Part shown: one piece after another, positions 30,004 through 38,466 of the stretch
Layout of the letters: each line of letters begins with the position of its first letter
Position numbering within the stretch: position 1 is the stretch's first letter
From: Bacteroidales bacterium UBA4333
Lineage (GTDB): Bacteria > Bacteroidota > Bacteroidia > Bacteroidales > Paludibacteraceae
Length of the DNA: 64,000 nucleotides
Assembly: GCA_002394335.1 (NCBI GenBank)
Contig: DGTP01000016.1
Coordinates: 1-64,000, forward strand
Direction: 5' to 3'
Program-made: the position numbers and the translations under genes
The notes under the pieces: model-generated
What the model saw: only the letters and a program-made list of their open reading frames with translations
The model's database searches: none
What the model was told of the DNA's origin: nothing

Positions 30004-31520
30004 TCAAGAAGAGTATATATCTGTTTGCCGCGATGGCGGCTATAGTATTGTCGGGCTGCGGCAAAGGCTCGACAGAGAAGATCGAGTATCTGCCGTGCCA
30101 GGTGTCATCGGGCAGCGGCTGGGGACTGATAGACAGCAAGGGCGAGGTGATCATGGGCGGAAGGTTCGAGAACGAGCCGTCGCCGGTGCGCGGTGAGATG
30201 ATGAGCGTGAAGAACGGTCAGTACTACCAGCTCTACCGTGTGAGCGAAGGTGCGGCGGCGTTGGTAGCCGACAGTCTGACAGCAGCCGGTGTGCCTGCGT
30301 ACGGTCGTGTGCCGGTATGCCGTGCGGACGGTACCATGGCAGTGCTGGACAAGGACGGCGCAGAGGTGTTCCGTTTCACGGAGATAGAGGGACAGCAGGT
30401 GGTCAGTACGGCTCCGATGTACGAGCTTGGGATGTTGGAGGTGGAGACGGTAAACTCGCTTGGTCTGCGTCACCGTGCATTAGTGGATAGAGACGGCAAG
30501 GCGGTGCTTCCTCCGCATTACAAAGAGATCCTGTTGCTTGAAGATGACTTGGCGTGGGTGATGCAAGAAACGGTGGATAACAGCGAGAACGACTCCAGTT
30601 CGACCGTCAGGAGGACAAGTTATTTCGTGAACATGAAGGGTGAACTGCAAGGCGACAAACCGCGTTCGTTAGACACCCGCGAGAAAGTGTTGCAACAGTA
30701 CGGCCCCAAGACCGAAGGGATGACAGAGAAGAACGGCTGGATGGTAGAGAAAGTGGAAGGGTTCGGCTACGTAGGCAGCAAGGAACTGACGATGGCCGTG
30801 ATGGACGAGAAACAATGGACGGCGAAGGGTCAGACGGTGAGCAGGATAAGCGGCTTGGTGAAACCGAAGGATTTTATCGCCAATGACACGTATATCTACG
30901 ACCGCGTGACGAATGCGGTACTCCGGCAGTTGCAGACCGGTCTGCCGAGCCGTGGACTGACTATTCCACTGACGGCTCCTTATATCACCTCCATCTTAGA
31001 GACTCCGGCGAACGACTATAACACTTTCCTGACGATGCAGAACTACGCCTGGCAGGAGAGCGATGTACGCTGCGAAGCGAAGGCGGTGTTCGACACGGTG
31101 ATCGTCCGCAAGCACATGGTGATCGAGAAGACAGGTGTCCAGAACCAGTACGGCGAGGCGGTGGAGATGAACAAACTGAAAGAAGACGGATACGAATACA
31201 ACCCCGAAGCGGATCTGGTAAGCATCGATCTGGACTGTATGATCGACAGCACGCTGACACAAGGCGTGTATGAGCGGTTGCGAGAGCAGTTGGGGACGAT
31301 CTACAAGGAGCGCGAGGGAGCGTATATAGACGGCGAAGAGTTGATAAGCATGAAGATGTCGAAAGGCAGAATAAGTTTCCATATAGAGCGCGACCCGGTG
31401 GTGATAGCCGCAGAAGAAGAGGCTCGCCAAAAAGCCATGCAAGCAGCCATCGACAGCGCCATAGCCGCCCAGACAGACACCACAGGGGCGGTGAAAAAAG
31501 ATACAATAACAGCAGAATAA
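30000..31520 (+). CDS. WG-repeat lipoprotein
   Basis: 506 residues. A lipoprotein signal ends in LSGC (Cys20). WG-type repeats follow (SGWGLIDSKGEVIMGGRF, then DGTMAVLDKDGAEVF and RALVDRDGKAVLPPHYKEI), a beta-propeller-like pattern in about 30-200. The C-terminal half (about 230-490) is an alpha/beta region that I do not recognise, ending in an Ala-rich helix. It would sit in the inner leaflet of the outer membrane or be periplasmic. It is coupled to fcl upstream and is 18 bases from a second small lipoprotein, so the two may act together. Function unknown. Confidence 0.8.
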   Translation: MIKKSIYLFAAMAAIVLSGCGKGSTEKIEYLPCQVSSGSGWGLIDSKGEVIMGGRFENEPSPVRGEMMSVKNGQYYQLYRVSEGAAALVADSLTAAGVPAYGRVPVCRADGTMAVLDKDGAEVFRFTEIEGQQVVSTAPMYELGMLEVETVNSLGLRHRALVDRDGKAVLPPHYKEILLLEDDLAWVMQETVDNSENDSSSTVRRTSYFVNMKGELQGDKPRSLDTREKVLQQYGPKTEGMTEKNGWMVEKVEGFGYVGSKELTMAVMDEKQWTAKGQTVSRISGLVKPKDFIANDTYIYDRVTNAVLRQLQTGLPSRGLTIPLTAPYITSILETPANDYNTFLTMQNYAWQESDVRCEAKAVFDTVIVRKHMVIEKTGVQNQYGEAVEMNKLKEDGYEYNPEADLVSIDLDCMIDSTLTQGVYERLREQLGTIYKEREGAYIDGEELISMKMSKGRISFHIERDPVVIAAEEEARQKAMQAAIDSAIAAQTDTTGAVKKDTITAE

Positions 31521-31538
31521 ACACAAAACGAATATATT

Positions 31539-31814
31539 ATGAAGAAAAACTGGTATTGGGTACTTGCCATGATGATGGTATTGCCCGCATGCGGAGGTCA
31601 AAAACCTCAGGAAGAAAATATAGAACCGGGCATGGAGGAGGAAGCTCCGATCGTACCGGAAGGAGAGAACGACAATATGCTTGATTTCGAGGAGTCGGTA
31701 GTCGAATACAAAGAAGCCCAACAGAACCTTGAACAAGCTCAACCGAAGATAGATGCGGCACTCAAAGACAAAGAGTTGCAGCAAGAGTTGGACGCCGCAA
31801 AAGAAAATCTATGA
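31539..31814 (+). CDS. Small acidic lipoprotein
   Basis: 91 residues. Lipobox LPAC (Cys18). An acidic linker (PQEENIEPGMEEEAPIVPEGEN) is followed by a helical, coiled-coil-prone C-terminus (VVEYKEAQQNLEQ...LQQELDAAKEN). The stop overlaps the nitroreductase start (ATGATG at 31811). No family is recognised. It is probably an envelope protein. Confidence 0.7.
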   Translation: MKKNWYWVLAMMMVLPACGGQKPQEENIEPGMEEEAPIVPEGENDNMLDFEESVVEYKEAQQNLEQAQPKIDAALKDKELQQELDAAKENL

Positions 31815-32341
31815 TGTTCAGAGACCTTTGTGCCCAACGGCGCTCCATCCGCAAGTACCGTCCTCAGCCGGTAGAGGATGAGAAGATCGAGTATATGTTG
31901 CAATGTGCGCTTATGTCTCCGAGTGCCAAGCGTACCTGTCCGTGGGAGTTTGTGGTAGTGAAAGACGAGGCGAAGCTGCGCCCGTTAGCCGGTTGCCGGA
32001 CTTACGGGAGCCAGATGTTCAACACTGCTACCGCCGCAATCGTGATAGCTCTGGATCCTAATCTGTGTGACAACACCTGGATGGCGGACGGTGCGATAGC
32101 CGCCGAACATATCCTGTTGGCTGCGGCAGAGCAGGGCGTAGGCGCCTGCTGGTGCCACGTGTACGAACGCGAAGGCGCACCGGAGCTGGTACACCGTGTA
32201 TGCGGAATCCCTGAGGAACTGGAGGTGCTCTGCGTGATAGCTCTCGGCTATCCGGACGAGGAGCGCAGAAACTATGATTTGGAAAAACTGAAATACGAAA
32301 AGATACATTATGAAACCTATAGTAGCAATAACCGCGGGTGA
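31811..32341 (+). CDS. Nitroreductase-family flavoprotein
   Basis: 176 residues. The FMN-binding start RRSIRKYRPQPVEDEKI, MSPSAKRTCPWEFVVV, the middle GAIAAEHILLAAAEQGVGACW and the end ALGYPDEERR fit the short Bacteroidetes nitroreductase group that reduces quinones, nitro or enone compounds with NAD(P)H. The substrate is not deducible. Its last 32 bases overlap the start of pdxA in another frame. Confidence 0.9.
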   Translation: MMFRDLCAQRRSIRKYRPQPVEDEKIEYMLQCALMSPSAKRTCPWEFVVVKDEAKLRPLAGCRTYGSQMFNTATAAIVIALDPNLCDNTWMADGAIAAEHILLAAAEQGVGACWCHVYEREGAPELVHRVCGIPEELEVLCVIALGYPDEERRNYDLEKLKYEKIHYETYSSNNRG

Positions 32342-33437
32342 TATCAACGGCGTAGGATACGAGGTGATCATCAAATCCCTCCACGACGCCCACATTTGCG
32401 AGCTCTGTACCCCCGTTGTGTATGGCAACCTTGCGATAGCCAAAGCCCATGCCCGGACATTGGACGAGGAGTACCATGCACTGAACTGGAACGTGATAGA
32501 CACTCCCCAGAAAGCCCAAAAGGGGACGGTGTCGCTCATCAGCTGTTATCCGGACAACACCCCGCTGACCATCGGAAGTCCGTCCAAAGAAGCCGGCGAG
32601 GCAGCGTATCTGAGTCTTCAGCGCGCAACGGGCGACTTGCAGCAGGGGCTGGTGAATGCCCTTGTGACAGCCCCGATCAACAAAGACACCATCCAGTCGG
32701 ATAAGTTCCGTTTCTCCGGTCACACCGAGTATCTGGCGCATCTGTTCGGCAAAGAGAATGCGCTGATGCTTATGGTAAGCGATGTGATGCGTGTGGCACT
32801 GGTATGCAACCATACTCCGATAGCCGAGGTGGCAGGGCAGATCACGGAAGAGCGGATCATGAAGAAAGTGAAGATCCTGTCGGAGACGCTGAAGAACGAT
32901 TTCCGCATCGAGAACCCCCGTATAGCAGTGCTGGCACTCAATCCGCACGGCGGGGATAACGGGTTGCTCGGCAAAGAAGAGCAGGAGATCATCAACCCGG
33001 CTATCCGCAAGTGCGTGGACGAAGGCATATGGGTGTTTGGCGCCTATGCAGCCGACGGATTCTTCGGAAGCGGCCGCTATACGCACTACGATGCGGTGTT
33101 GGCAATGTATCACGACCAAGGTCTGGCACCATTCAAGACGCTTGACATGAACGGCGTCAATTATACTGCGGGTCTGAAGGTTGTCCGCACCTCTCCGGAT
33201 CATGGAACCGCCTATGATCTGGCCGGTAAGAACCAGGCATCTGCGGAGAGCATGAGGCACGCTATCTACACGGCTGTCGATGTGCTGAAAGTGCGTCAGG
33301 AGTCGGAGGAACTAAAGAAGAACCCCCTGCCGTTTATCGAACGCGAAGACAAAGAGGGACGCCCCCGTCCAGAGTTCCGCACGTTCGGCGGACCCAAGAA
33401 AGCCAGCGGAGAGGGAGAGGGAAAAGTTGAAAGTTGA
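32310..33437 (+). CDS. pdxA: 4-hydroxythreonine-4-phosphate dehydrogenase
   Basis: 375 residues. Start ITAGDINGVGYEVIIKSL, the metal/substrate motifs GHTEYLA, CNHTPI and LNPHGGDNGLLG, and MYHDQGLAPFK are those of PdxA, which makes 3-amino-1-hydroxyacetone phosphate for the DXP-dependent pyridoxal phosphate pathway. Start ATG 32310 lies inside the nitroreductase gene. The last ~15 residues (KASGEGEGKVES) are low-complexity, and the TGA stop is supplied by the AGTTGAA microrepeat that follows. Confidence 0.95.
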   Translation: MKPIVAITAGDINGVGYEVIIKSLHDAHICELCTPVVYGNLAIAKAHARTLDEEYHALNWNVIDTPQKAQKGTVSLISCYPDNTPLTIGSPSKEAGEAAYLSLQRATGDLQQGLVNALVTAPINKDTIQSDKFRFSGHTEYLAHLFGKENALMLMVSDVMRVALVCNHTPIAEVAGQITEERIMKKVKILSETLKNDFRIENPRIAVLALNPHGGDNGLLGKEEQEIINPAIRKCVDEGIWVFGAYAADGFFGSGRYTHYDAVLAMYHDQGLAPFKTLDMNGVNYTAGLKVVRTSPDHGTAYDLAGKNQASAESMRHAIYTAVDVLKVRQESEELKKNPLPFIEREDKEGRPRPEFRTFGGPKKASGEGEGKVES

Positions 33438-33456
33438 GAGTTGAAAGTTGAAAGAA
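33430..33456 (+). repeat. 7-bp tandem microrepeat (AGTTGAA) at the pdxA stop
   Basis: Four near-exact AGTTGAA/AGTTGAG units. The first provides the TGA stop of pdxA. The array fills the gap before alaS. Confidence 0.75.
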
Positions 33457-33463
33457 TAATATA

Positions 33464-36094
33464 ATGACAAGTCAAGAAATTCGTAAATCCTTTTTGGATT
33501 TTATGGCGTCGAAGGGGCACCAGGTAGTACCCTCTGCGCCGATGGTGATCAAAGATGATCCCACACTGATGTTTACCAACGCCGGCATGAACCCTTGGAA
33601 GGGAATCATTCTCGGCAATGACCCGATCAAGTATCCGCGTGTAGCCGACAGCCAGAAGTGTCTGCGCGTGAGCGGCAAACACAACGATTTGGAAGAAGTG
33701 GGTCACGATACGTACCACCACACGATGTTCGAGATGTTGGGCAACTGGTCGTTCGGCGACTACTTCAAGCAAGAGGCGATTGATTTTGCATGGGAGTATA
33801 TCGTTGATGTGCTCAAGATAGACCCAGCCAACCTCTATGCGACGGTGTTTGAGGGTTCGCCCGAAGAGGGTCTGGCACGTGATGACGAGGCGGCTTCCAT
33901 CTGGGCGAAACACCTGCCGGCAGACCATATTCTGAACGGCAACAAGCATGACAACTTCTGGGAGATGGGCGAGACGGGTCCGTGCGGTCCGTGCTCGGAG
34001 ATCCACGTGGACAGCCGTTCCGCCGAGGAACGCGCCAAAGTGCCGGGACGCGAGCTGGTGAACAAAGACCATCCGCAGGTGATTGAGATATGGAATATCG
34101 TCTTCATGCAGTTCAACCGCAAAGCGGACGGCAGTCTCGAACCACTGGCAAAGAAAGTGATTGACACCGGCATGGGCTTTGAGCGTCTGGTGCGCACGAT
34201 ACAAGGCAAGACCAGTAACTATGACACCGATGTGTTCCAGCCGATGCTCAAGAAAATCGGCGAGATATGTCATTGCACCTATGGAACAGACGAAAAGACC
34301 GACATCGCTATGCGTGTTATCGCCGACCATATCCGCACGATTGCGTTCGCCATCACCGACGGTCAGTTGCCGAGCAACGAGAAAGCGGGTTATGTTATAC
34401 GAAGAATTTTACGCCGCGCAGTGCGTTACGGCTATACGTTCTTGGGCATGCGCGAGGCGTTCATGTACCGTCTTGTGCCGCAACTGATAGAAGACTTGGG
34501 CGAGGCGTACCCGGAACTGGTGAAACAGCAGGCGCAGATAGTGCCGGTCATCAAAAGCGAGGAGGAGGCTTTCCTCCGCACGCTGGACAAAGGTATCGGT
34601 CTGCTGGACAAACTGATGGATGAGGCACGCAAAGCCGGCAAGAAAGAAATCAGCGGCGTGGATGTGTTCACGCTCAAAGACACATACGGATTCCCGCTTG
34701 ACCTGACGGAACTTATCCTCCGCGAGAACGGATTTACGACCAACGAGGAGGAGTATAACAAAGCCTTGGCGCACCAGAAAGAGATGGGTCGCTCGGCGAA
34801 CAAACAAGACTTGGGCGATTGGACTGTGTTAGCAGAAGGTGAGACCGAGTTTGTGGGTTATGACGAACTGGAGTGCGAGACAAAGATCCTTCGTTACCGT
34901 CAGGTGAGCCAGAAGGGCAAGAGTTTCTATCAGGTAGTGCTCAGCAAGACGCCTTTCTATGCTGAAATGGGTGGCGAGGTTGGCGATACCGGAAAATTAA
35001 GCTTGCGGAATTCAACTGTCAGCTGTCAGATTATTGATACGAAACGAGAAAATGGTCTGCCCGTGCATATTTTGACGGAGTTACCGCAAGAACTGACGGC
35101 TGAAGGCTCAGTGTTGATCGCTACCATTGATGCCGAACGTCGTCAAGCTATTGCATGCAATCACTCGGCTACACATATCCTTCATTACGCTCTCCGCGAA
35201 GTGCTTGGTAAGCATGTCGAGCAGAAGGGTAGTCTCGTGACGCCCGAGAGCCTGCGCTTCGACTTCAGCCATTTCCAGAAAGTGACACCGGAAGAGTTGC
35301 GCGAAGTGGAGAAACTGGCGAACGCACTCATTCGTCAGGATATACACTTGGAGGAAAGCCGCCATACACCGATAGCGAAAGCCAAGGCGATGGGCGCGAT
35401 GGCTCTGTTTGGCGAGAAATACGGCGACGATGTGCGTGTGATTAAGTACGGTCCGTCTATTGAACTTTGTGGCGGTTGCCATGTCAGCTCAACCGGTCGC
35501 ATCGGCTCGGTTCGCATTATAATGGAGACCAGTATAGCTGCCGGTATACGTCGTATAGAGGCCGTGACCAGCGCAAAAGCCGACCAACTGTACTATGGTA
35601 TGCAGGATATACTTAACCATCTGCGTGACATTTTCCATAATGCTCCCGATTTGGAGGGCGCTATTCTGAAACAGATAGAGGAAAATACCGGTTTGAAAAA
35701 ACGTATCGATCAGTATGTGGCGGAGAAAACCGAAATGTTCCGCGATCGTATTGTCGCCTCGGCCGAAGATTTCGGAGATATCAAACTGGTGCGCCTGCAG
35801 GGCGAACACAACCCGGAGATGATTCGTGGCGTGATGCCTCTGCTCCGCAGCAAGTTCACCGATGTTAAGTTTGCCGTTATTGCTGCTACGCAATGGGATA
35901 GAAAGCCGACGATTGCTGTCTTCCTGAGCCAGCCGCTGGTGGATGCAGGCAAGAACGCCGGCGCGATGATCAAGAGCGCTGCCAAGTTGATACAAGGCGG
36001 TGGCGGCGGTCAGCCATGGATGGCAACCGCCGGAGGACGCGATGTGAACGGACTCAATGCCGCAATGGAGGAATTGTTAGCTTCGCTGGTTTGA
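33464..36094 (+). CDS. alaS: Alanyl-tRNA synthetase
   Basis: 876 residues, full length. Class II catalytic core at the N-terminus (FTNAGMNPWKGIILG, KCLRVSGKHNDLEEVG, TYHHTMFEMLGNWSFGDYFK). The editing domain has HSATHILHYAL and CGGCHVSSTGRIGS, and the C-Ala domain ends with GGGGGQPWMATAGG. It charges tRNA-Ala in the cytoplasm. The TGA stop lies at the first unit of the TTTGAAGA microrepeat downstream. Confidence 0.98.
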   Translation: MTSQEIRKSFLDFMASKGHQVVPSAPMVIKDDPTLMFTNAGMNPWKGIILGNDPIKYPRVADSQKCLRVSGKHNDLEEVGHDTYHHTMFEMLGNWSFGDYFKQEAIDFAWEYIVDVLKIDPANLYATVFEGSPEEGLARDDEAASIWAKHLPADHILNGNKHDNFWEMGETGPCGPCSEIHVDSRSAEERAKVPGRELVNKDHPQVIEIWNIVFMQFNRKADGSLEPLAKKVIDTGMGFERLVRTIQGKTSNYDTDVFQPMLKKIGEICHCTYGTDEKTDIAMRVIADHIRTIAFAITDGQLPSNEKAGYVIRRILRRAVRYGYTFLGMREAFMYRLVPQLIEDLGEAYPELVKQQAQIVPVIKSEEEAFLRTLDKGIGLLDKLMDEARKAGKKEISGVDVFTLKDTYGFPLDLTELILRENGFTTNEEEYNKALAHQKEMGRSANKQDLGDWTVLAEGETEFVGYDELECETKILRYRQVSQKGKSFYQVVLSKTPFYAEMGGEVGDTGKLSLRNSTVSCQIIDTKRENGLPVHILTELPQELTAEGSVLIATIDAERRQAIACNHSATHILHYALREVLGKHVEQKGSLVTPESLRFDFSHFQKVTPEELREVEKLANALIRQDIHLEESRHTPIAKAKAMGAMALFGEKYGDDVRVIKYGPSIELCGGCHVSSTGRIGSVRIIMETSIAAGIRRIEAVTSAKADQLYYGMQDILNHLRDIFHNAPDLEGAILKQIEENTGLKKRIDQYVAEKTEMFRDRIVASAEDFGDIKLVRLQGEHNPEMIRGVMPLLRSKFTDVKFAVIAATQWDRKPTIAVFLSQPLVDAGKNAGAMIKSAAKLIQGGGGGQPWMATAGGRDVNGLNAAMEELLASLV

Positions 36095-36128
36095 AGATTT
36101 GAGGATTTGAAAATTTGAAGATTTGAAT
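36090..36128 (+). repeat. 8-bp GATTTGAG-type microrepeat between alaS and gtrA
   Basis: Four GATTTGA-type units of eight or nine bases. The array contains the alaS stop (36092-36094) and ends at the ATG of the GtrA gene (36127). The same array type recurs after guaD (37821-37851). Confidence 0.75.
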
Positions 36129-36546
36129 GAAACTGCCAACATCATATCTATCGGGAAAGATGCGTAGTGCCATCCGGTTCTTCATTGTAGGAACGAGTGG
36201 CGCGTTCGTACAGACCTGGTTCTTCATGGCTGCGCTGTATTTTATGGCGCAGCCGGCGAAGGGCAGCGGTTTGTATTATCTGGCATTCGGAATCGGTTAT
36301 ATATTAGAGATGATTCCCAATTATTTTTTCTCCAATTGGTATACGTTCGGAACCAAGCCCGATTGGAAGAATGCCGGCGGCTTTCTCTTCGCGCGCGCTA
36401 TCAATGTAGGTGTGCAGTTCGGTTTGCTGCCACTGGCATTGGCGTTCTTCTCCTCCTGGCGTGATGACTTGATCAGTATGCTGGTGATTTTCATCGGAGG
36501 ATGTGTCAATTATCTGATCTGTTTATTGTTTTTTAAGAAGAAATGA
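36127..36546 (+). CDS. GtrA-family membrane protein
   Basis: 139 residues with four membrane segments (about 13-33, 40-65, 85-105, 112-135). The family signatures FFIVGTSGAFVQ, IPNYFFSNWYTF and NYLICLLFFKKK are present. GtrA proteins help move lipid-linked sugars for cell-surface glycosylation. This one lies in the same run as gmd/fcl, though not next to them. The stop overlaps guaD (ATGA, 36543-36546). Confidence 0.88.
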   Translation: MKLPTSYLSGKMRSAIRFFIVGTSGAFVQTWFFMAALYFMAQPAKGSGLYYLAFGIGYILEMIPNYFFSNWYTFGTKPDWKNAGGFLFARAINVGVQFGLLPLALAFFSSWRDDLISMLVIFIGGCVNYLICLLFFKKK

Positions 36547-37823
36547 AGATTTATAGAGCCAATATCATCTACACTCCGTCCCCCAAGCAGTTGGAGATCA
36601 TCGAGCACGGTTATATAGTGGTTCGTTCAAACGGCTTGATAGAAGGGGTATATCGCGAGTTGCCGGAAAATATGGACTGGCGAAACCAGGTGATTGATTT
36701 CGGAGACCGGTTGCTGATTCCCGCGTTCAACGATCTGCATGTACATGCACCACAGTACAGGAATATGGGTCTTGCGCTGGATCTGGAGTTGTTGCCGTGG
36801 CTGAATACCTACACCTTCCCTGAGGAGATGAAGTACCGTGATGCGGATTATGCCCGGCGGATGTACCGGCGTTTTGTGCACGAACTGTGGATGCAGGGAA
36901 CGATGCGCAGTGCCGTGTTCGGTACAATCCATTACGAGGCGACGCGTATTCTGGCAGACCTTTTCTTACAAGCAGGCATGGGCGCCTATATCGGTATTGT
37001 GGGTATGAACCGCAATAGTCCGGAAGGATTGCAGAACACGACGGAGGAGGTGATAGAAGGTCTGAAGATGCTGAAGGGGCATCTGGAAGAACACGGAAAG
37101 AGCGGGTTGGTACAACCGATCATCACACCTCGTTTTGTACCTTCTTGTTCGGACAAGATGCTTCGGGCGTTAGGTGAGTTTGCCCAAGAAACAGGTCTTC
37201 CCGTACAGTCGCATCTGAGCGAGAACAGATCGGAGATAGACTGGGTGAAACAGTTGGAGCCGGAGGCAACCTGTTATGGCGATGCGTATAACAAGTACGG
37301 TTTGTTTGGCCAGACGCCGACGTTGATGGCTCATTGTTGCTATACGGACGGCGAGGAGATGGAGCTGATGCGCAAGAACGGTGTGTATGTGGTGCACTGC
37401 CCGATGTCGAACAGCAACTTGTCTTCGGGTATGGCACCGATCCGTAAGTTCCTGAATGCCGGCATCCATGTGGCGCTTGGCACCGATGTGTCGGCAGGGC
37501 ATAACATGTCGATGCTTCGGGTGATGCAATACGCTATCCAGGTGTCGAAGCTCAATTATGCGCAGACGAGAGGCGAGATGCCGTTCCTGACACTGAGCGA
37601 GGTGTTCTATCTGGCGACGAAAGCCGGCGGGTCGTTCTTCGGCAAGGTGGGTTCGTTTGAGGCGGGGTATGAGTTTGACGCCCTGCTGATAGATGACAGT
37701 TATCTGAACTATGACAACTACAGTCTGGAGCAACGTCTGGAGCGGTATATCTATTTAGGCGACGACCGCGATATCAAGCGTCGCTACTGCCGCGGCGAAG
37801 AAATCAACGAACCGGCGTGTTGA
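36543..37823 (+). CDS. guaD: Guanine deaminase
   Basis: 426 residues of the amidohydrolase superfamily. Zn ligands H66/H68 in NDLHVHAPQ, HLSE (about 223), the AHCCY block and the Asp in LGTDVSAGHNMSM. PAFNDLHVHAPQYRN is characteristic of guanine deaminase, which converts guanine to xanthine and ammonia. It is translationally coupled to the GtrA gene. Its TGA stop opens a GATTTGAG microrepeat. Confidence 0.92.
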   Translation: MKIYRANIIYTPSPKQLEIIEHGYIVVRSNGLIEGVYRELPENMDWRNQVIDFGDRLLIPAFNDLHVHAPQYRNMGLALDLELLPWLNTYTFPEEMKYRDADYARRMYRRFVHELWMQGTMRSAVFGTIHYEATRILADLFLQAGMGAYIGIVGMNRNSPEGLQNTTEEVIEGLKMLKGHLEEHGKSGLVQPIITPRFVPSCSDKMLRALGEFAQETGLPVQSHLSENRSEIDWVKQLEPEATCYGDAYNKYGLFGQTPTLMAHCCYTDGEEMELMRKNGVYVVHCPMSNSNLSSGMAPIRKFLNAGIHVALGTDVSAGHNMSMLRVMQYAIQVSKLNYAQTRGEMPFLTLSEVFYLATKAGGSFFGKVGSFEAGYEFDALLIDDSYLNYDNYSLEQRLERYIYLGDDRDIKRRYCRGEEINEPAC

Positions 37824-37851
37824 GGATTTGAGAATTTGAGGATTTGAAGAT
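37821..37851 (+). repeat. GATTTGAG-type microrepeat carrying the guaD stop and the next TTG start
   Basis: Units GGATTTGAG/AATTTGAG/GATTTGAAG run from the guaD TGA to the TTG start at 37844. Confidence 0.75.
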
Positions 37852-38464
37852 TGTTCGTCCCATAGAAGGTTTGGCGCTAACGGAGTATCTGGCGTTAGAG
37901 CAAGAGATGGTGAAAGTGGTGAAAGAGCCGACGGTGTTCACATGGATAGTGTCGCCGACGGTGATTTACGGCAGGCATCAGGATGCAGAGTCGGAAGTGA
38001 ACGAGGCGTATTGTCAGTCACACGGCATAGCGGTTGTACAACGCAAGAGTGGGGGAGGATGCGTGTATGCGGATCAAGGTAATCTGATGATTTCGTATGT
38101 TACGCCTTCTACGCACAGCGAAAGGGAGTTCGCATTGTTTCTTAACCTCATCGCCAAGGCTCTGGAGACTAAAGGTATTCCGGCAGTGACGACTGCACAT
38201 AATGATATATTGGTGGACGGTCGTAAGGTCTCAGGATGGGCTTGCTATGCCACACCCACAGGAACAATCGTGCACGGAACAATGCTGTATGATGTGAATA
38301 TGGAGGCATTGGAGAATGCCATCACACCCCCGGAAGGGAAACTATCAAAGCACGGAGTGAAATCTGTTCGGCAGCGTGTAGCCAACCTAAGCAGTTTAAC
38401 CGCAGGTTTTGAGGATATCCAAGCCTTGCGGAAGTATATAGAAGAATATATATATAAGGAATAA
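37844..38464 (+). CDS. Lipoate-protein ligase A-like protein
   Basis: 206 residues from a TTG start at 37844, chosen because the resulting N-terminus (KIVRPIEGLALTEYLALEQEM) matches the family. The first in-frame ATG would remove about 20 conserved residues. The BPL/LplA fold is shown by PTVIYGRHQDAESEVN, the RKSGGGCVYADQGNLMIS block and the Lys of GRKVSGWACY. At 206 residues it has the catalytic domain but lacks the usual C-terminal accessory domain, so it may be a lipoate or octanoate transferase rather than a full ligase. It is two bases from the aminotransferase gene. Confidence 0.85.
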   Translation: MKIVRPIEGLALTEYLALEQEMVKVVKEPTVFTWIVSPTVIYGRHQDAESEVNEAYCQSHGIAVVQRKSGGGCVYADQGNLMISYVTPSTHSEREFALFLNLIAKALETKGIPAVTTAHNDILVDGRKVSGWACYATPTGTIVHGTMLYDVNMEALENAITPPEGKLSKHGVKSVRQRVANLSSLTAGFEDIQALRKYIEEYIYKE

Positions 38465-38466
38465 AT

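Noticed and set aside
32058..33260. 400-codon minus-strand frame
   Set aside because: Antisense to the nitroreductase and pdxA genes, both recognised over their full length.
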